Shown here one piece after another: positions 6,325 to 13,615 of a stretch of DNA of 17,176 nucleotides. Position 1 is the stretch's first letter; the number at the start of each line of letters is the position of its first letter. The notes beneath the pieces were generated by a model. It made no database searches. It saw only the letters and a list, made by a program, of their open reading frames with translations, and was not told the origin of the DNA. The stretch comes from Sulfurovum sp. Its GTDB lineage: Bacteria > Campylobacterota > Campylobacteria > Campylobacterales > Sulfurovaceae. The stretch is from the NCBI GenBank assembly GCA_003978375.1, contig QNZW01000191.1:1-17176 (forward strand), given 5' to 3'. Both the position numbers and the translations under genes were made by a program.

Positions 6325-6873
6325 ATGAATCAAGAAGATGAAAATATTGAAATGTCCCAAACTACTGAATCTCAAGAGCAGGTAGAAGAGGAAGAGACAG
6401 TCGAAGAAGATCTTTTAGAAGCTGCACAAGCAGAAGTTGCAGAATATAAAGATAAATATTTAAGAGCGTATGCAGATTTTGAAAATTCTAAAAAACGTTT
6501 AGAAAAAGACAAAACAAATGCAGTTTCTTATGCAAATGAGAGTTTTGCAAAAGATATGTTGGCAGTTGTTGATTCGTTTGAAAATGCTTTAGCATCTATT
6601 GAAAACACAGATGATACCGAAAGTAGTTCTGAAGTGTTAAAGAATGTGAAAGAGGGCGTGAGCCTCATTTATGAACAACTTAAAAAGACATTGGAAAAAA
6701 ACCATATCAAAGAGGTAGACTGTTCAGGTGAGTTTAATCCTGAAGTGCATCAAGCTATTATGCAAGTAGAGAGTGATACACATCAAACAGATGATATTGT
6801 GCAAGTAATGCAAAAAGGCTATACCATAAAAGATAGAGTTTTGCGTCCAGCGATGGTAAGTACCTGTAAATAA
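6325..6873 (+). CDS. grpE: GrpE, nucleotide exchange factor of DnaK
   Basis: A 182-residue cytoplasmic co-chaperone that releases ADP from DnaK. An acidic disordered N-terminus (residues 1-30) leads into the long coiled-coil helix (EYKDKYLRAYADFENSKKRL), then the four-helix dimer region (LAVVDSFENALASIE) and the C-terminal beta wing ending in GYTIKDRVLRPAMVSTCK. Length and motifs are typical. The start is set by AAAGGAGG at 6306-6313, spaced a little long at 11 bases. dnaK follows after 93 bases that hold two hairpins. The usual upstream partner gene of this operon, hrcA, is missing: rpsO lies there instead. Confidence 0.95.
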   Translation: MNQEDENIEMSQTTESQEQVEEEETVEEDLLEAAQAEVAEYKDKYLRAYADFENSKKRLEKDKTNAVSYANESFAKDMLAVVDSFENALASIENTDDTESSSEVLKNVKEGVSLIYEQLKKTLEKNHIKEVDCSGEFNPEVHQAIMQVESDTHQTDDIVQVMQKGYTIKDRVLRPAMVSTCK

Positions 6874-6879
6874 AATAGA

Positions 6880-6901
6880 ATGGGCTTTTTAACCCGTTTT
6901 T
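6880..6901 (+). terminator. Weak hairpin plus T tract between grpE and dnaK (attenuator-like)
   Basis: ATGGG (6880-6884) pairs with CCCGT (6893-6897), with one G-U pair and an 8-base loop, followed by a run of T. It starts 7 bases after the grpE stop and looks like a weak terminator that could trim transcripts after grpE. Confidence 0.4.
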
Positions 6902-6919
6902 ATGATATTTGAATTTTGG

Positions 6920-6935
6920 TGGATTGTAAAATCCA
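6920..6935 (+). other. Hairpin in the dnaK leader
   Basis: TGGATT (6920-6925) pairs perfectly with AATCCA (6930-6935) around a GTAA loop, 31 bases before dnaK. No T tract follows, so it is more likely an RNA-stability or processing element than a terminator. Confidence 0.4.
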
Positions 6936-6966
6936 TCTTACAGTAATTTTAATATAAGGAAGAAAT

Positions 6967-8841
6967 ATGGCAAAAGTATTAGGAATAGATTTAGGAACAA
7001 CCAATTCTGCAATGGCAGTGTTTGAAAATGGTGAAGGCAAAATTATTGCCAACAAAGAGGGGAAAAATACAACACCTTCGATTGTTGCATTTACAGATAA
7101 GGGTGAGGTATTGGTAGGTGAATCTGCAAAAAGACAAGCAGTGACCAACCCAGAGAATACAATTTATTCTATTAAGAGAATTATGGGACTAATGTGTGAT
7201 GAAGAGAAGTCAAAAGAGGCAAAATCAAGACTTCCATACCATATTATTGATAGAAAGGGAGCTTGTGCTGTAGAAGTAGCAGGTAAGACGTATACACCAC
7301 AAGAGATTTCTGCAAAAATTTTAATGAAGTTAAAAGAAGACGCAGAGGCATACCTTGGAGAAACTGTGACAGATACAGTCATTACTGTACCTGCATATTT
7401 TAATGATGCACAAAGAAAAGCAACCAAAGAAGCAGGAACCATCGCAGGGTTGAATGTACTTCGTATTATCAATGAACCAACAGCCGCTGCACTTGCGTAT
7501 GGTCTTGAGAAAAAAGAAGCAGAGAAAATAGTGGTGTATGATTTGGGTGGAGGAACATTTGATGTAACAGCACTAGAAACAGGTGATGGTGTGGTTGAAG
7601 TACTTGCCACAGGTGGAGATGCATTCCTTGGTGGAGATGACTTTGACAATAGAATTATTGATTATGTGGCAGAAGAGTTTAAATCAGACACCGGTATAGA
7701 TATAAAAGCCGATGTAATGGCACTTCAACGTGTTAAAGATGCATCAGAAACAGCAAAAAAAGAACTGTCAAGTGCTACAGAAACAGAAATAAATCTACCG
7801 TTTATCACAGCAGATGCTTCTGGACCTAAACACTTAGTTATCAAATTGACACGTGCGAAGTTTGAATCACTTATTTCTGATCTTGTTGCAGAAACCATTG
7901 TAACACTTGAGCGTGTACTTGATGATGCAGATCTTAGTAAATCTGATATTAATGAAGTGATTATGGTTGGTGGGTCAACAAGAGTGCCATTGGTACAAGA
8001 AGAGTTAAAAACATTCTTTGACAAAGAGTTGAACAAATCAGTCAACCCAGATGAAGTGGTTGCTATTGGTGCAGCTATCCAAGGTGGGGTACTTGTTGGA
8101 GATGTAAAAGATGTTCTTTTATTAGATGTTACGCCATTAAGTCTTGGTATAGAGACATTGGGTGGAGTGACCACTAAAGTGATTGAAAAAGGTACAACTA
8201 TTCCTGCCAAAAAATCACAAGTGTTTTCAACAGCAGAGGATAACCAACCAGCCGTAAGTATTCATGTACTTCAAGGAGAAAGAGAGTTCTCTAAAGATAA
8301 TAAGTCATTGGGTATGTTTGAGCTTAGAGATATCCCAGCAGCACCACGTGGTGTACCACAAATTGAAGTCACATTCGATATCGATGCCAATGGAATCTTA
8401 ACCGTGTCAGCTGTAGATAAAGGTACAGGTAAATCGCAAGAGATTAAAATTACTGGTTCGAGCGGATTGAGTGATGAAGAGATTGAAAAAATGATACAAG
8501 ATGCTGAGGCAAACAAAGCAGATGATGAAAAAAGAAAAGAAGTTGTAGAAGTAAGAAACCAAGCAGATGCACTCATTCATCAAACAAAAAAATCATTGAG
8601 TGATTTGGGTGATAACTTTGATGCAACAGAAAAAGAGAGTATCGAAGCTGCAATAGCTGATTTGGAAGAAGCACTTAAAGATGATAATTCTACCAAAGAA
8701 AAAATAGAAGAAAAAGTGAAAACATTAACAGACAAATCACATAAATTAGCAGAAGCGATATATGCTAAAGAACAAGGTGGAGCAAACCCAGAAGCAGCAA
8801 AAGCAGAAGATGACGACATCATTGATGCAGAAGTTGAATAA
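6967..8841 (+). CDS. dnaK: Chaperone DnaK (Hsp70)
   Basis: A 624-residue Hsp70, normal length for bacteria. It folds client proteins in ATP-driven cycles with DnaJ and GrpE. The N-terminal ATPase domain shows GIDLGTTNS (residues 6-14), the [16 protein letters not shown] and [12 protein letters not shown] segments, and the phosphate-2 motif [12 protein letters not shown]. The substrate-binding domain begins after the linker [19 protein letters not shown], and the helical lid ends in an acidic tail ([10 protein letters not shown]). The ribosome-binding site AAGGAAG is close to the ATG. It shares the grpE promoter, subject to the two hairpins between the genes. No dnaJ follows; a strong terminator closes the unit. 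Confidence 0.98.
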   Translation: MAKVLGIDLGTTNSAMAVFENGEGKIIANKEGKNTTPSIVAFTDKGEVLVGESAKRQAVTNPENTIYSIKRIMGLMCDEEKSKEAKSRLPYHIIDRKGACAVEVAGKTYTPQEISAKILMKLKEDAEAYLGETVTDTVITVPAYFNDAQRKATKEAGTIAGLNVLRIINEPTAAALAYGLEKKEAEKIVVYDLGGGTFDVTALETGDGVVEVLATGGDAFLGGDDFDNRIIDYVAEEFKSDTGIDIKADVMALQRVKDASETAKKELSSATETEINLPFITADASGPKHLVIKLTRAKFESLISDLVAETIVTLERVLDDADLSKSDINEVIMVGGSTRVPLVQEELKTFFDKELNKSVNPDEVVAIGAAIQGGVLVGDVKDVLLLDVTPLSLGIETLGGVTTKVIEKGTTIPAKKSQVFSTAEDNQPAVSIHVLQGEREFSKDNKSLGMFELRDIPAAPRGVPQIEVTFDIDANGILTVSAVDKGTGKSQEIKITGSSGLSDEEIEKMIQDAEANKADDEKRKEVVEVRNQADALIHQTKKSLSDLGDNFDATEKESIEAAIADLEEALKDDNSTKEKIEEKVKTLTDKSHKLAEAIYAKEQGGANPEAAKAEDDDIIDAEVE

Positions 8842-8858
8842 AACAAAAAGAATAAAAT

Positions 8859-8887
8859 AATATAAGAGGTTTATCCTCTTATATTTT
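8859..8887. terminator. Bidirectional terminator between dnaK and the convergent barrel gene
   Basis: A perfect 11-bp stem (8859-8869 with 8875-8885) closes a TTTAT loop 17 bases after the dnaK stop. A-rich sequence on its left and T-rich on its right let it serve both strands. Confidence 0.75.
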
Positions 8888-8899
8888 GCGTTTTAAAGA

Positions 8900-10213
8900 T
8901 TAAAAATCAAAAGGTTGATTAATCATCACCCACATATTGGCACCCTCTTCTCCATAAGCCACATCAAAACGAACGGGCAATTGTGCTACCATGGCACGTA
9001 AACTTAAACCTATATCATATTTCATATCACTTAAAAGGTCAAAATCATAGTGATCATGTACCCTTCCCATTTCAGCAAAAGCAACCACCTGAAACCAATC
9101 TATAGCAACAGGAATAAGCGCATTATGTTTTAAAGGATTGTACTTTAAAATAGTTCTATATTCTGCTGTGGCATAAAAGACAGCTTTGTCTGAAAATCGG
9201 TTATTGTCATAGGCTCTTAAACGGTTAAATCCTCCAAGCCTTCCACCTTCCCAAAGAGGAGGACGATGGGCATCGATATCTTGAAAAACCTCTTTATTGC
9301 TATCCCAGGAAAAAGAGTATCCTGTCCAAAGACTCAATGCAAGTACATTTTGTTTGGTAAAAGAGAAGGTATCAAGATTAAAATATTTATTGTATTTAAA
9401 AGATAAAAAATTCCAACTTTGTAAAGAGTCACCTTTGCCAAAATCGTTTGAATACTGTAGCATAAAATGATAGCCTCTTGAAGGGTTTAAATCAAAATCA
9501 GTATTGTCATGCTCAAGGTAAAACCGTAAACCATTGGTGTTCCACTGAGGTGTATTTGTAGAAGTTTGATCGCTCTGTTGACTTGTCCATGTTTCCGAGG
9601 TGTTAGATTGGTAGAATGTTTTTAACCCTATAGAAGTTCTTCCTGTCACAAAGGGAGAACCATTTCCATATCCTTTTCTGTTGACAGCAAAACCATCATG
9701 TAGCGTGTAAAGTCCTTCAGGATTATCCAAGCCTTCTGCAAGGGGAAGAACATATCTAAAATTGGTATTAAAAAAATCAGAATTCCCAGAAGTGTTAAAT
9801 ACATCTTTTTGCTTGGAATTGTTGCTACCGTCAAGGTAATAAATCTCTTTTGGAAAATAACTTTTTATACCCATAAAAGAGAAAAATGTTCTATTGGTGT
9901 AGGGAAGTTTTAGATTAGAAAAAGAGAGAAAACCTCCGTAAAAACTTTTCTCTTTTTCTTGTGAATCAATCGTGATTTTTTGAGGTATTCCTCCAAAAAC
10001 AGAAGCAACTAGAGTGGTTTGGGGCTGTAACAAACCTTGTTTTATAGCTCCAATACCTCCAGAAAATCCTGTTGAGTCTGTAGAAAAGACATAGGGTAAA
10101 ACAATCCAGTCTTTACTTTTTGTGACATTAGTATTTTCTGTAGCATATAATAAGGTACTAGAAAAAAAAGTTGCTATCCACATAGGTAGTGGTGTAAAAA
10201 ATTCCCTTTTCAT
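8900..10213 (-). CDS. Omp85-type (BamA/TamA-like) outer-membrane barrel without POTRA domains
   Basis: A 437-residue protein. A signal peptide (residues 1-24, ending LYA) is followed directly by beta-barrel sequence; there is no room for POTRA domains, so it is a barrel-only Omp85-like protein (Bac_surface_Ag type). The family's loop-6 region is recognisable as GGFNRLRAYDNNRF (Leu332-Arg333-Ala334-Tyr335), where most members have V/I-R-G-F/Y; Gly is replaced by Ala. The protein ends in Phe437, typical of a barrel C-terminal signal. Without POTRA domains, a role in general outer-membrane protein insertion is unlikely; function unknown. The gene converges on dnaK. A TATAAT box ends 6 bases before the ATG and no ribosome-binding site is seen, suggesting leaderless translation. 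Confidence 0.8.
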   Translation of the reverse strand: MKREFFTPLPMWIATFFSSTLLYATENTNVTKSKDWIVLPYVFSTDSTGFSGGIGAIKQGLLQPQTTLVASVFGGIPQKITIDSQEKEKSFYGGFLSFSNLKLPYTNRTFFSFMGIKSYFPKEIYYLDGSNNSKQKDVFNTSGNSDFFNTNFRYVLPLAEGLDNPEGLYTLHDGFAVNRKGYGNGSPFVTGRTSIGLKTFYQSNTSETWTSQQSDQTSTNTPQWNTNGLRFYLEHDNTDFDLNPSRGYHFMLQYSNDFGKGDSLQSWNFLSFKYNKYFNLDTFSFTKQNVLALSLWTGYSFSWDSNKEVFQDIDAHRPPLWEGGRLGGFNRLRAYDNNRFSDKAVFYATAEYRTILKYNPLKHNALIPVAIDWFQVVAFAEMGRVHDHYDFDLLSDMKYDIGLSLRAMVAQLPVRFDVAYGEEGANMWVMINQPFDF

Positions 10214-10219
10214 AGTACT

Positions 10220-10225
10220 ATTATA
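10220..10225 (-). promoter_or_regulatory. -10 box placed for a leaderless transcript (gene at 10213)
   Basis: TATAAT on the minus strand is followed by exactly 6 bases (AGTACT) and the ATG at 10213. A T-rich run lies just upstream, as in many Campylobacterota promoters. Confidence 0.55.
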
Positions 10226-10333
10226 TCAAAAAAAGAGCTAAAATATTGAGACAAATCCTATAAACATACTTATGAACGATTTTCTTTGTCTATTTTCATA
10301 AAATGTAGTATTCTATGGCAGTAAGTTGCAAAT

Positions 10334-10355
10334 TAAAAAAATTGTAATTTTTTTA
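10334..10355. repeat. Perfect AT-only inverted repeat upstream of chorismate mutase
   Basis: Ten-base arms (10334-10343 and 10346-10355, an A7 tract facing a T7 tract) flank GT. It lies between divergent genes just ahead of the TATAAT box at 10359-10364. It may act as an UP-like or bent-DNA element. A terminator role is unlikely, as no transcript is expected to enter it. Confidence 0.4.
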
Positions 10356-10358
10356 GGT

Positions 10359-10364
10359 TATAAT
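10359..10364 (+). promoter_or_regulatory. -10 box of the chorismate mutase gene
   Basis: TATAAT lies 28 bases before the ATG at 10393, preceded by an A/T-tract inverted repeat and without a clear -35 box. Confidence 0.55.
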
Positions 10365-10392
10365 ATTTTTATTACCTCACTAAGGATTGTTA

Positions 10393-10692
10393 ATGCAAAT
10401 AAAACAATGTAACACACTTGAAGAAGCAAGAGATGCCATAGATAAGGTAGATGAACAGATTGTGAAGCTTATAGCCACACGCAATGATTATATTAAACAA
10501 ATTGCACACTTTAAAACCAGCGTTGAAGAGGTGAAAGCAGAAGATAGAATTGCTGATGTTATCTCAAAGGTAAGACAACAAGCCATCGAACTAGATTTGT
10601 CTCCAAACCTAATTAACGACCTTTACGTCCGCATGATAGATGGCATGGTAGAGAGTGAGATAGCAGAGTTTAGGAATGCTAAGGGATTGTAG
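10393..10692 (+). CDS. AroQ-type chorismate mutase (CM_2 fold)
   Basis: A 99-residue all-helical protein of the standalone AroQ class, expected to convert chorismate to prephenate for phenylalanine/tyrosine synthesis in the cytoplasm. Residues matching the E. coli active site are visible: Arg13 (EARDAID), Arg30 (ATRNDY), Lys41 (HFKT), Asp51 (AEDRI), and the C-terminal helix with Glu87/Glu89. The same fold is used by isochorismate-pyruvate lyase (PchB), which I cannot exclude; no siderophore genes are nearby. The ATG at 10393 follows TAAGGA by 6 bases. The last 37 bases of the gene are repeated, at 30 of 37 positions, 113 bases downstream. Confidence 0.85.
   Translation: MQIKQCNTLEEARDAIDKVDEQIVKLIATRNDYIKQIAHFKTSVEEVKAEDRIADVISKVRQQAIELDLSPNLINDLYVRMIDGMVESEIAEFRNAKGL
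10656..10692 (+). repeat. Imperfect direct repeat, copy 1 (3' end of chorismate mutase)
   Basis: 37 bases covering the last codons and stop match 10769-10805 at 30 of 37 positions; 16 of the last 18 are identical. Confidence 0.6.
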
Positions 10693-10696
10693 TCTT

Positions 10697-10778
10697 GCTC
10701 TCTAAGAGTGACCAGTCACGAGAGCTGTCTGCTAAAGACAGTATTGTGAGCTTTGCTCAAATACGTGTTAAGATAACA
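10697..10778. other. Four consecutive short hairpins
   Basis: H1: GCTCTC (10697-10702)/GAGAGC (10720-10725) with an inner GTGAC/GTCAC palindrome. H2: CTGTCT/AGACAG (10725-10741). H3: TGAGC/GCTCA (10747-10759). H4: TGTTA/TAACA (10766-10778). All arms are perfect. No T tract or coding frame explains the series. It could be a structured RNA, a decayed mobile element, or an overlapping terminator region for the two converging genes. Confidence 0.45.
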
Positions 10779-10805
10779 GCGTTTAAAAATGCTAAGGGGT
10801 TGCAG
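10769..10805 (+). repeat. Imperfect direct repeat, copy 2 (overlaps lipoprotein 3' end)
   Basis: Second copy of the chorismate-mutase tail sequence. It includes the stop codon and last codons of the oppositely oriented small lipoprotein gene. Confidence 0.6.
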
Positions 10806-10941
10806 CATCTACTGCTGCACCTGCTACATCAATGGTTGTGCCTACAACACTCCCTGCGACAGAAAGAGGGGCTGTGACCAGTTGTGTACACCCAGAAAGC
10901 ATTATCACACTCATACTAAGATACATCATTATTTTTTTCAT
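10792..10941 (-). CDS. Very small lipoprotein (49 aa)
   Basis: A tiny lipoprotein with a textbook signal: MKKIMM, a hydrophobic core and the lipobox LSGC with Cys18 acylated. The mature part is about 32 residues, rich in Ala/Val/Thr (APLSVAGSVVGTTIDVAGAAVDAATP). Similar Ala/Val-rich small lipoproteins occur widely; no function can be assigned. The frame is open back to 11019, but the ATG at 10941 is the start because the lipoprotein signal begins there. A TATAAT box (10948-10953) lies 6 bases before it with no ribosome-binding site, suggesting a leaderless message. Its 3' end lies inside the direct-repeat copy at 10769-10805. Confidence 0.75.
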   Translation of the reverse strand: MKKIMMYLSMSVIMLSGCTQLVTAPLSVAGSVVGTTIDVAGAAVDAATP

Positions 10942-10947
10942 AGATAA

Positions 10948-10953
10948 ATTATA
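10948..10953 (-). promoter_or_regulatory. -10 box placed for a leaderless transcript (gene at 10941)
   Basis: TATAAT on the minus strand, then exactly 6 bases (TTATCT), then ATG at 10941, with no Shine-Dalgarno match. Confidence 0.55.
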
Positions 10954-11048
10954 ACTAAAAAGATATGTGTACCTCTTTACACATTGCATATGATACAATG
11001 ATGTATAGAAATAACCCAAGATGTCTATTTGGGATAAAGGTTTTTTTA

Positions 11049-11705
11049 ATGAAAATATTATTACTCGAAGATGATATTATTTTGCAAGAAATTATAGAAG
11101 AGTTTCTTGTGGAAAATAACTACGAAGTAGAATCTTTTTTTGATGGAGAAAAAGCACTAGATGCCATAAGTAAACATAGCTATGATATGTTACTTTTAGA
11201 TGTGAATGTGCCAAATATAGATGGTTTTGAAATTCTCTCTTATTTACGTGAAATAGGCAATACGACACCAGCTATTTATATTACATCCCTTGCAAGTATG
11301 GATCACCTAAAAAAAGGATTTGATTTAGGAGCAGATGATTATTTGAAAAAACCATTTGAGTTAGAAGAGCTTCATGCACGTATAGAACATATTATGAGAG
11401 TGTATAGACTAGAAGAGGAGATAGTATTTGATGGTATGCGATTTATTCCAAAGGCACATCAAATTATTTTAGAAGATAATGCTAAGATTGACATGCGACA
11501 AAAAGAGGCACAGGTTTTAGAGTATTTTTTGCGTAATGAAAAAAAAATTATCTCTTGTGATGAGATTATAGAGAACGTATGGGAGAATGAACATATCCCA
11601 ACACACGCAACCATTAGGACCTATATTAAAAATTTGCGTAAAATGTTTAACAAAGAATATTTTGAAAATATTAAAGGAGAGGGTTATCGTTTTAACATCA
11701 TATGA
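11049..11705 (+). CDS. OmpR/PhoB-family response regulator
   Basis: A 218-residue two-component regulator. The receiver domain (about 1-115) shows the acidic pocket Glu7-Asp8-Asp9, phosphoacceptor Asp51 (LLLDVNVPN), Thr79/Ser80 and the conserved Lys101 (LKKPFE). The C-terminal winged helix (about 125-218) has the recognition segment THATIRTYIKNLRKMF and ends in the GEGYRFN wing typical of OmpR-type DNA-binding domains. The start is the ATG at 11049, 8 bases after ATAAAGG; the frame is open back to 10965 but lacks a better site. A TACAAT box at 10994-10999 may be its promoter. The gene overlaps the histidine kinase gene, so the two form a pair; the signal is unknown. Confidence 0.92.
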   Translation: MKILLLEDDIILQEIIEEFLVENNYEVESFFDGEKALDAISKHSYDMLLLDVNVPNIDGFEILSYLREIGNTTPAIYITSLASMDHLKKGFDLGADDYLKKPFELEELHARIEHIMRVYRLEEEIVFDGMRFIPKAHQIILEDNAKIDMRQKEAQVLEYFLRNEKKIISCDEIIENVWENEHIPTHATIRTYIKNLRKMFNKEYFENIKGEGYRFNII

Positions 11706-12861
11706 GCGAACATCTCTTTTTAGATTTTTATCGCTTTATCTTATTTCTATTTTTGTACTTTTAAGTATCATTGGCTATCTCTTTTTTGAAAATAACCGTA
11801 CCTCTATGACGGCAGCAACGAAATTTGAAATGATGTATCAAGCACGTATGTTATCTTCGAATATTGCCATGAAAGCGATGGGAAACAAGGAGAGTAACTT
11901 TAATGAAAGAGCATTTTTAAAAGCACTTAATCATTGTCGTTTTGATGTGGGGTATTATGACAAAGATGAATTCTCTTTGTATACAGAAATCCCAGAAGTA
12001 GAAAGATTTGACAACGACTTTTTTATGGACAAAATGAATTGTTATGCAGTCATAGAAGATAAAAATGAACATTTAGGTGTGCGATTTATTGTGCTAAAAG
12101 AGAATGAATTGGCTGGTGCATTACAAAAATTACGTAGTAAAATTATTCAGTATTTGGTACTCTCTTTTTTATTTATGGGTGTGGTAGGATACTTTTTAGG
12201 AAAATTATTTTTAAGCCCTGTACGCCAACAGATCGAATCTCTTGATAAATTTATCTCAGACACTACCCATGAGCTCAATACACCTATATCGGCTATTTTG
12301 ATGACAATACAATCATTAAAAGGTATCGAGCCTAAAAAGATGCAACGTCTCAAAGCAAGTGCCAAACGTTTAAGTATGATGTATGGTTCACTCACTTACA
12401 GACTAGAAGGTGGTGTGGAGCCTTCAGAAGAGTTGTGTTTGGCAGCTATTATAGAAGAGAGGATAGAGTTCTTTAAGGAGCTTATAGAGTCCAAAAAATT
12501 AAAGATAATCGTAGATGTAGAACCAACTCAAATCACTATGCCTAAACGTTCTATTTATAGACTACTTGATAATCTTATTTCAAACGCTATTAAATATTCT
12601 AATATTAAAGATGAGATTAGCATTACTTTAAAAAACAGAATATTAAAAATAAAAGATACAGGCATTGGCATAGATAAAAAGATTCAAGAAGATATTTTTA
12701 GACGCTATTATCGTGCCAATGATGAACGAGGAGGTTTTGGTATAGGACTCAATATTGTCTTTACTATTTGTAAAAAATACAATATAAAATTAAAGCTAAA
12801 TTCAAAAAAAGAAGAAGGTAGTACTTTTATATTAACCTTCCCTAAACATAAAAAATCTTAG
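11662..12861 (+). CDS. Membrane sensor histidine kinase, partner of the 11049-11705 regulator
   Basis: About 399 residues if begun at the TTG of 11662. One membrane helix near the N-terminus (SLYLISIFVLLSIIGYLFF), a periplasmic sensor of about 85 residues with two Cys, and a second helix (YLVLSFLFMGVVGYFLG) precede the kinase core. The H box is THELNTP (His203), the N box LLDNLISNAIKYS, then G1 KDTGIGID, the F box IFRRYYRAN and G2 GFGIGLNIV; all ATP-site motifs are intact. The start is uncertain: the conserved-looking N-terminus (SYERTSLFRFL) has no ATG/GTG/TTG after the good ribosome-binding site AAGGAGAGG (11674-11682). The nearest canonical in-frame start is TTG 11662. The gene ends 4 bases into the convergent CBS gene. 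Confidence 0.88.
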   Translation: MKILKERVIVLTSYERTSLFRFLSLYLISIFVLLSIIGYLFFENNRTSMTAATKFEMMYQARMLSSNIAMKAMGNKESNFNERAFLKALNHCRFDVGYYDKDEFSLYTEIPEVERFDNDFFMDKMNCYAVIEDKNEHLGVRFIVLKENELAGALQKLRSKIIQYLVLSFLFMGVVGYFLGKLFLSPVRQQIESLDKFISDTTHELNTPISAILMTIQSLKGIEPKKMQRLKASAKRLSMMYGSLTYRLEGGVEPSEELCLAAIIEERIEFFKELIESKKLKIIVDVEPTQITMPKRSIYRLLDNLISNAIKYSNIKDEISITLKNRILKIKDTGIGIDKKIQEDIFRRYYRANDERGGFGIGLNIVFTICKKYNIKLKLNSKKEEGSTFILTFPKHKKS

Positions 12862-13253
12862 CTATCAACCGTGTCCATGAGAATGTTAATAATGTCACTC
12901 ATGGTAAGAATACCTTGTAGTTCATTGTTGTCAATAATTAAAAGACGTTTTATGCTTGAAGTGACCATCATCTGTGCAGCATATTTTATGTTGAGTTGTG
13001 CTGAGACGCTCAATGCAGGGATGGCGGCAATGTCATAGACATTAAGCAAATCAATATCCCCATCTTCAGAGACAATACTCTGTAAGATATTTTTAAATGT
13101 GACCAATCCATAGGCACCATCTGGATGGATTTTTTCTACAATAATAGACCGTACCGAGTGGGTACGCATGAGTTTAAGTGCTTCTCTTACGGTGGCAGTA
13201 GGGCTAACAGAAATCAATTTTTCTTTTGGGGTCATAATATCTTTTACTAACAT
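12858..13253 (-). CDS. Two-CBS-domain protein
   Basis: A 131-residue soluble protein made only of a CBS pair (about residues 5-62 and 71-128). Both repeats have the expected pattern, for example IMTPKEKLISVSPTATVREALKLM with GLVTFKNIL, and IPALSVSAQLNIKYAAQMM with GILTMSDII. CBS pairs bind adenine nucleotides or related ligands and often regulate channels and transporters. The gene is the last of three in an operon, 11 bases after the PII-like gene and downstream of the DUF1538 membrane protein gene, so it is probably a regulatory partner of that membrane protein. AAGGAT precedes its ATG. Its end overlaps the convergent kinase gene by 4 bases. Confidence 0.88.
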   Translation of the reverse strand: MLVKDIMTPKEKLISVSPTATVREALKLMRTHSVRSIIVEKIHPDGAYGLVTFKNILQSIVSEDGDIDLLNVYDIAAIPALSVSAQLNIKYAAQMMVTSSIKRLLIIDNNELQGILTMSDIINILMDTVDS

Positions 13254-13264
13254 AAAAATCCTTT

Positions 13265-13615
13265 TTACAACATGGTTTTAATATCATCTTCAAATTTATG
13301 AAGCTCTTTAGTATCTATACCTGCAACATGACTCAATGGTATGGTAAATGCAAAACCAGCATTGTTTGGGTTGTCTATGTCAAATTCATGACGCAGGGCT
13401 TTCATTACTTTCATAGAAAGTTTTCTTGGCAAAATAAAAAGCAAAGCAGAAACATTTTCTTCTAAGGTTAAGCCAAAAAAGACTTTTTTCTCTTCTAGTC
13501 CTATGCTTTTGCCATGTAAAATGGTGACAGAACCTGCACCATGCCCTTTGGCTACTTCTATGGCTGCTTCTTCGTCTTTGTCTTGTATTACGGTGATGAG
13601 TGCGGTGAATTTCAT
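13265..13615 (-). CDS. PII-like signalling protein
   Basis: A 116-residue protein with the ferredoxin-like fold pattern of PII/CutA-type trimers: an N-terminal strand MKFTALITVI, helix DEEAAIEVAKGHGAGSVTIL, a short segment in place of the T-loop (HGKSIGLEEKKVF), a strand SALLFILPRKL and helix MKVMKALRHEF. The canonical PII markers are missing: no uridylylation Tyr51 region and no TGKIGDGKIF B-loop signature. An NPNNAGFAFTIPL segment stands where the B-loop would be. It is therefore a divergent PII-like protein, not GlnB/GlnK. AAGGAGA is 8 bases before the ATG. It lies 37 bases after the DUF1538 gene, as GlnK lies next to the AmtB channel gene, which suggests it binds and gates that membrane protein. 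Confidence 0.8.
   Translation of the reverse strand: MKFTALITVIQDKDEEAAIEVAKGHGAGSVTILHGKSIGLEEKKVFFGLTLEENVSALLFILPRKLSMKVMKALRHEFDIDNPNNAGFAFTIPLSHVAGIDTKELHKFEDDIKTML

Noticed and set aside
6900..8846. Several open frames of 80-160 codons on the minus strand across dnaK
   Set aside because: Antisense shadows of a highly conserved gene; Ser/Thr/Pro-rich translations with no family resemblance.
10334..10355. Intrinsic terminator in the AT-only inverted repeat
   Set aside because: It lies between divergent genes, has no G/C pairs in the arms and sits just before a promoter.
10695..10877. 60-codon plus-strand frame after chorismate mutase
   Set aside because: It runs through the hairpin series and antisense to the lipoprotein gene, with low-complexity Leu/His sequence and no ribosome-binding site. 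Its FKNAKGL match to the mutase tail is explained by the direct repeat.
11702..11764. 20-codon frame starting at the ATGA overlap after the response regulator
   Set aside because: Too short and unlike any known leader; kept only as evidence for the kinase start problem.
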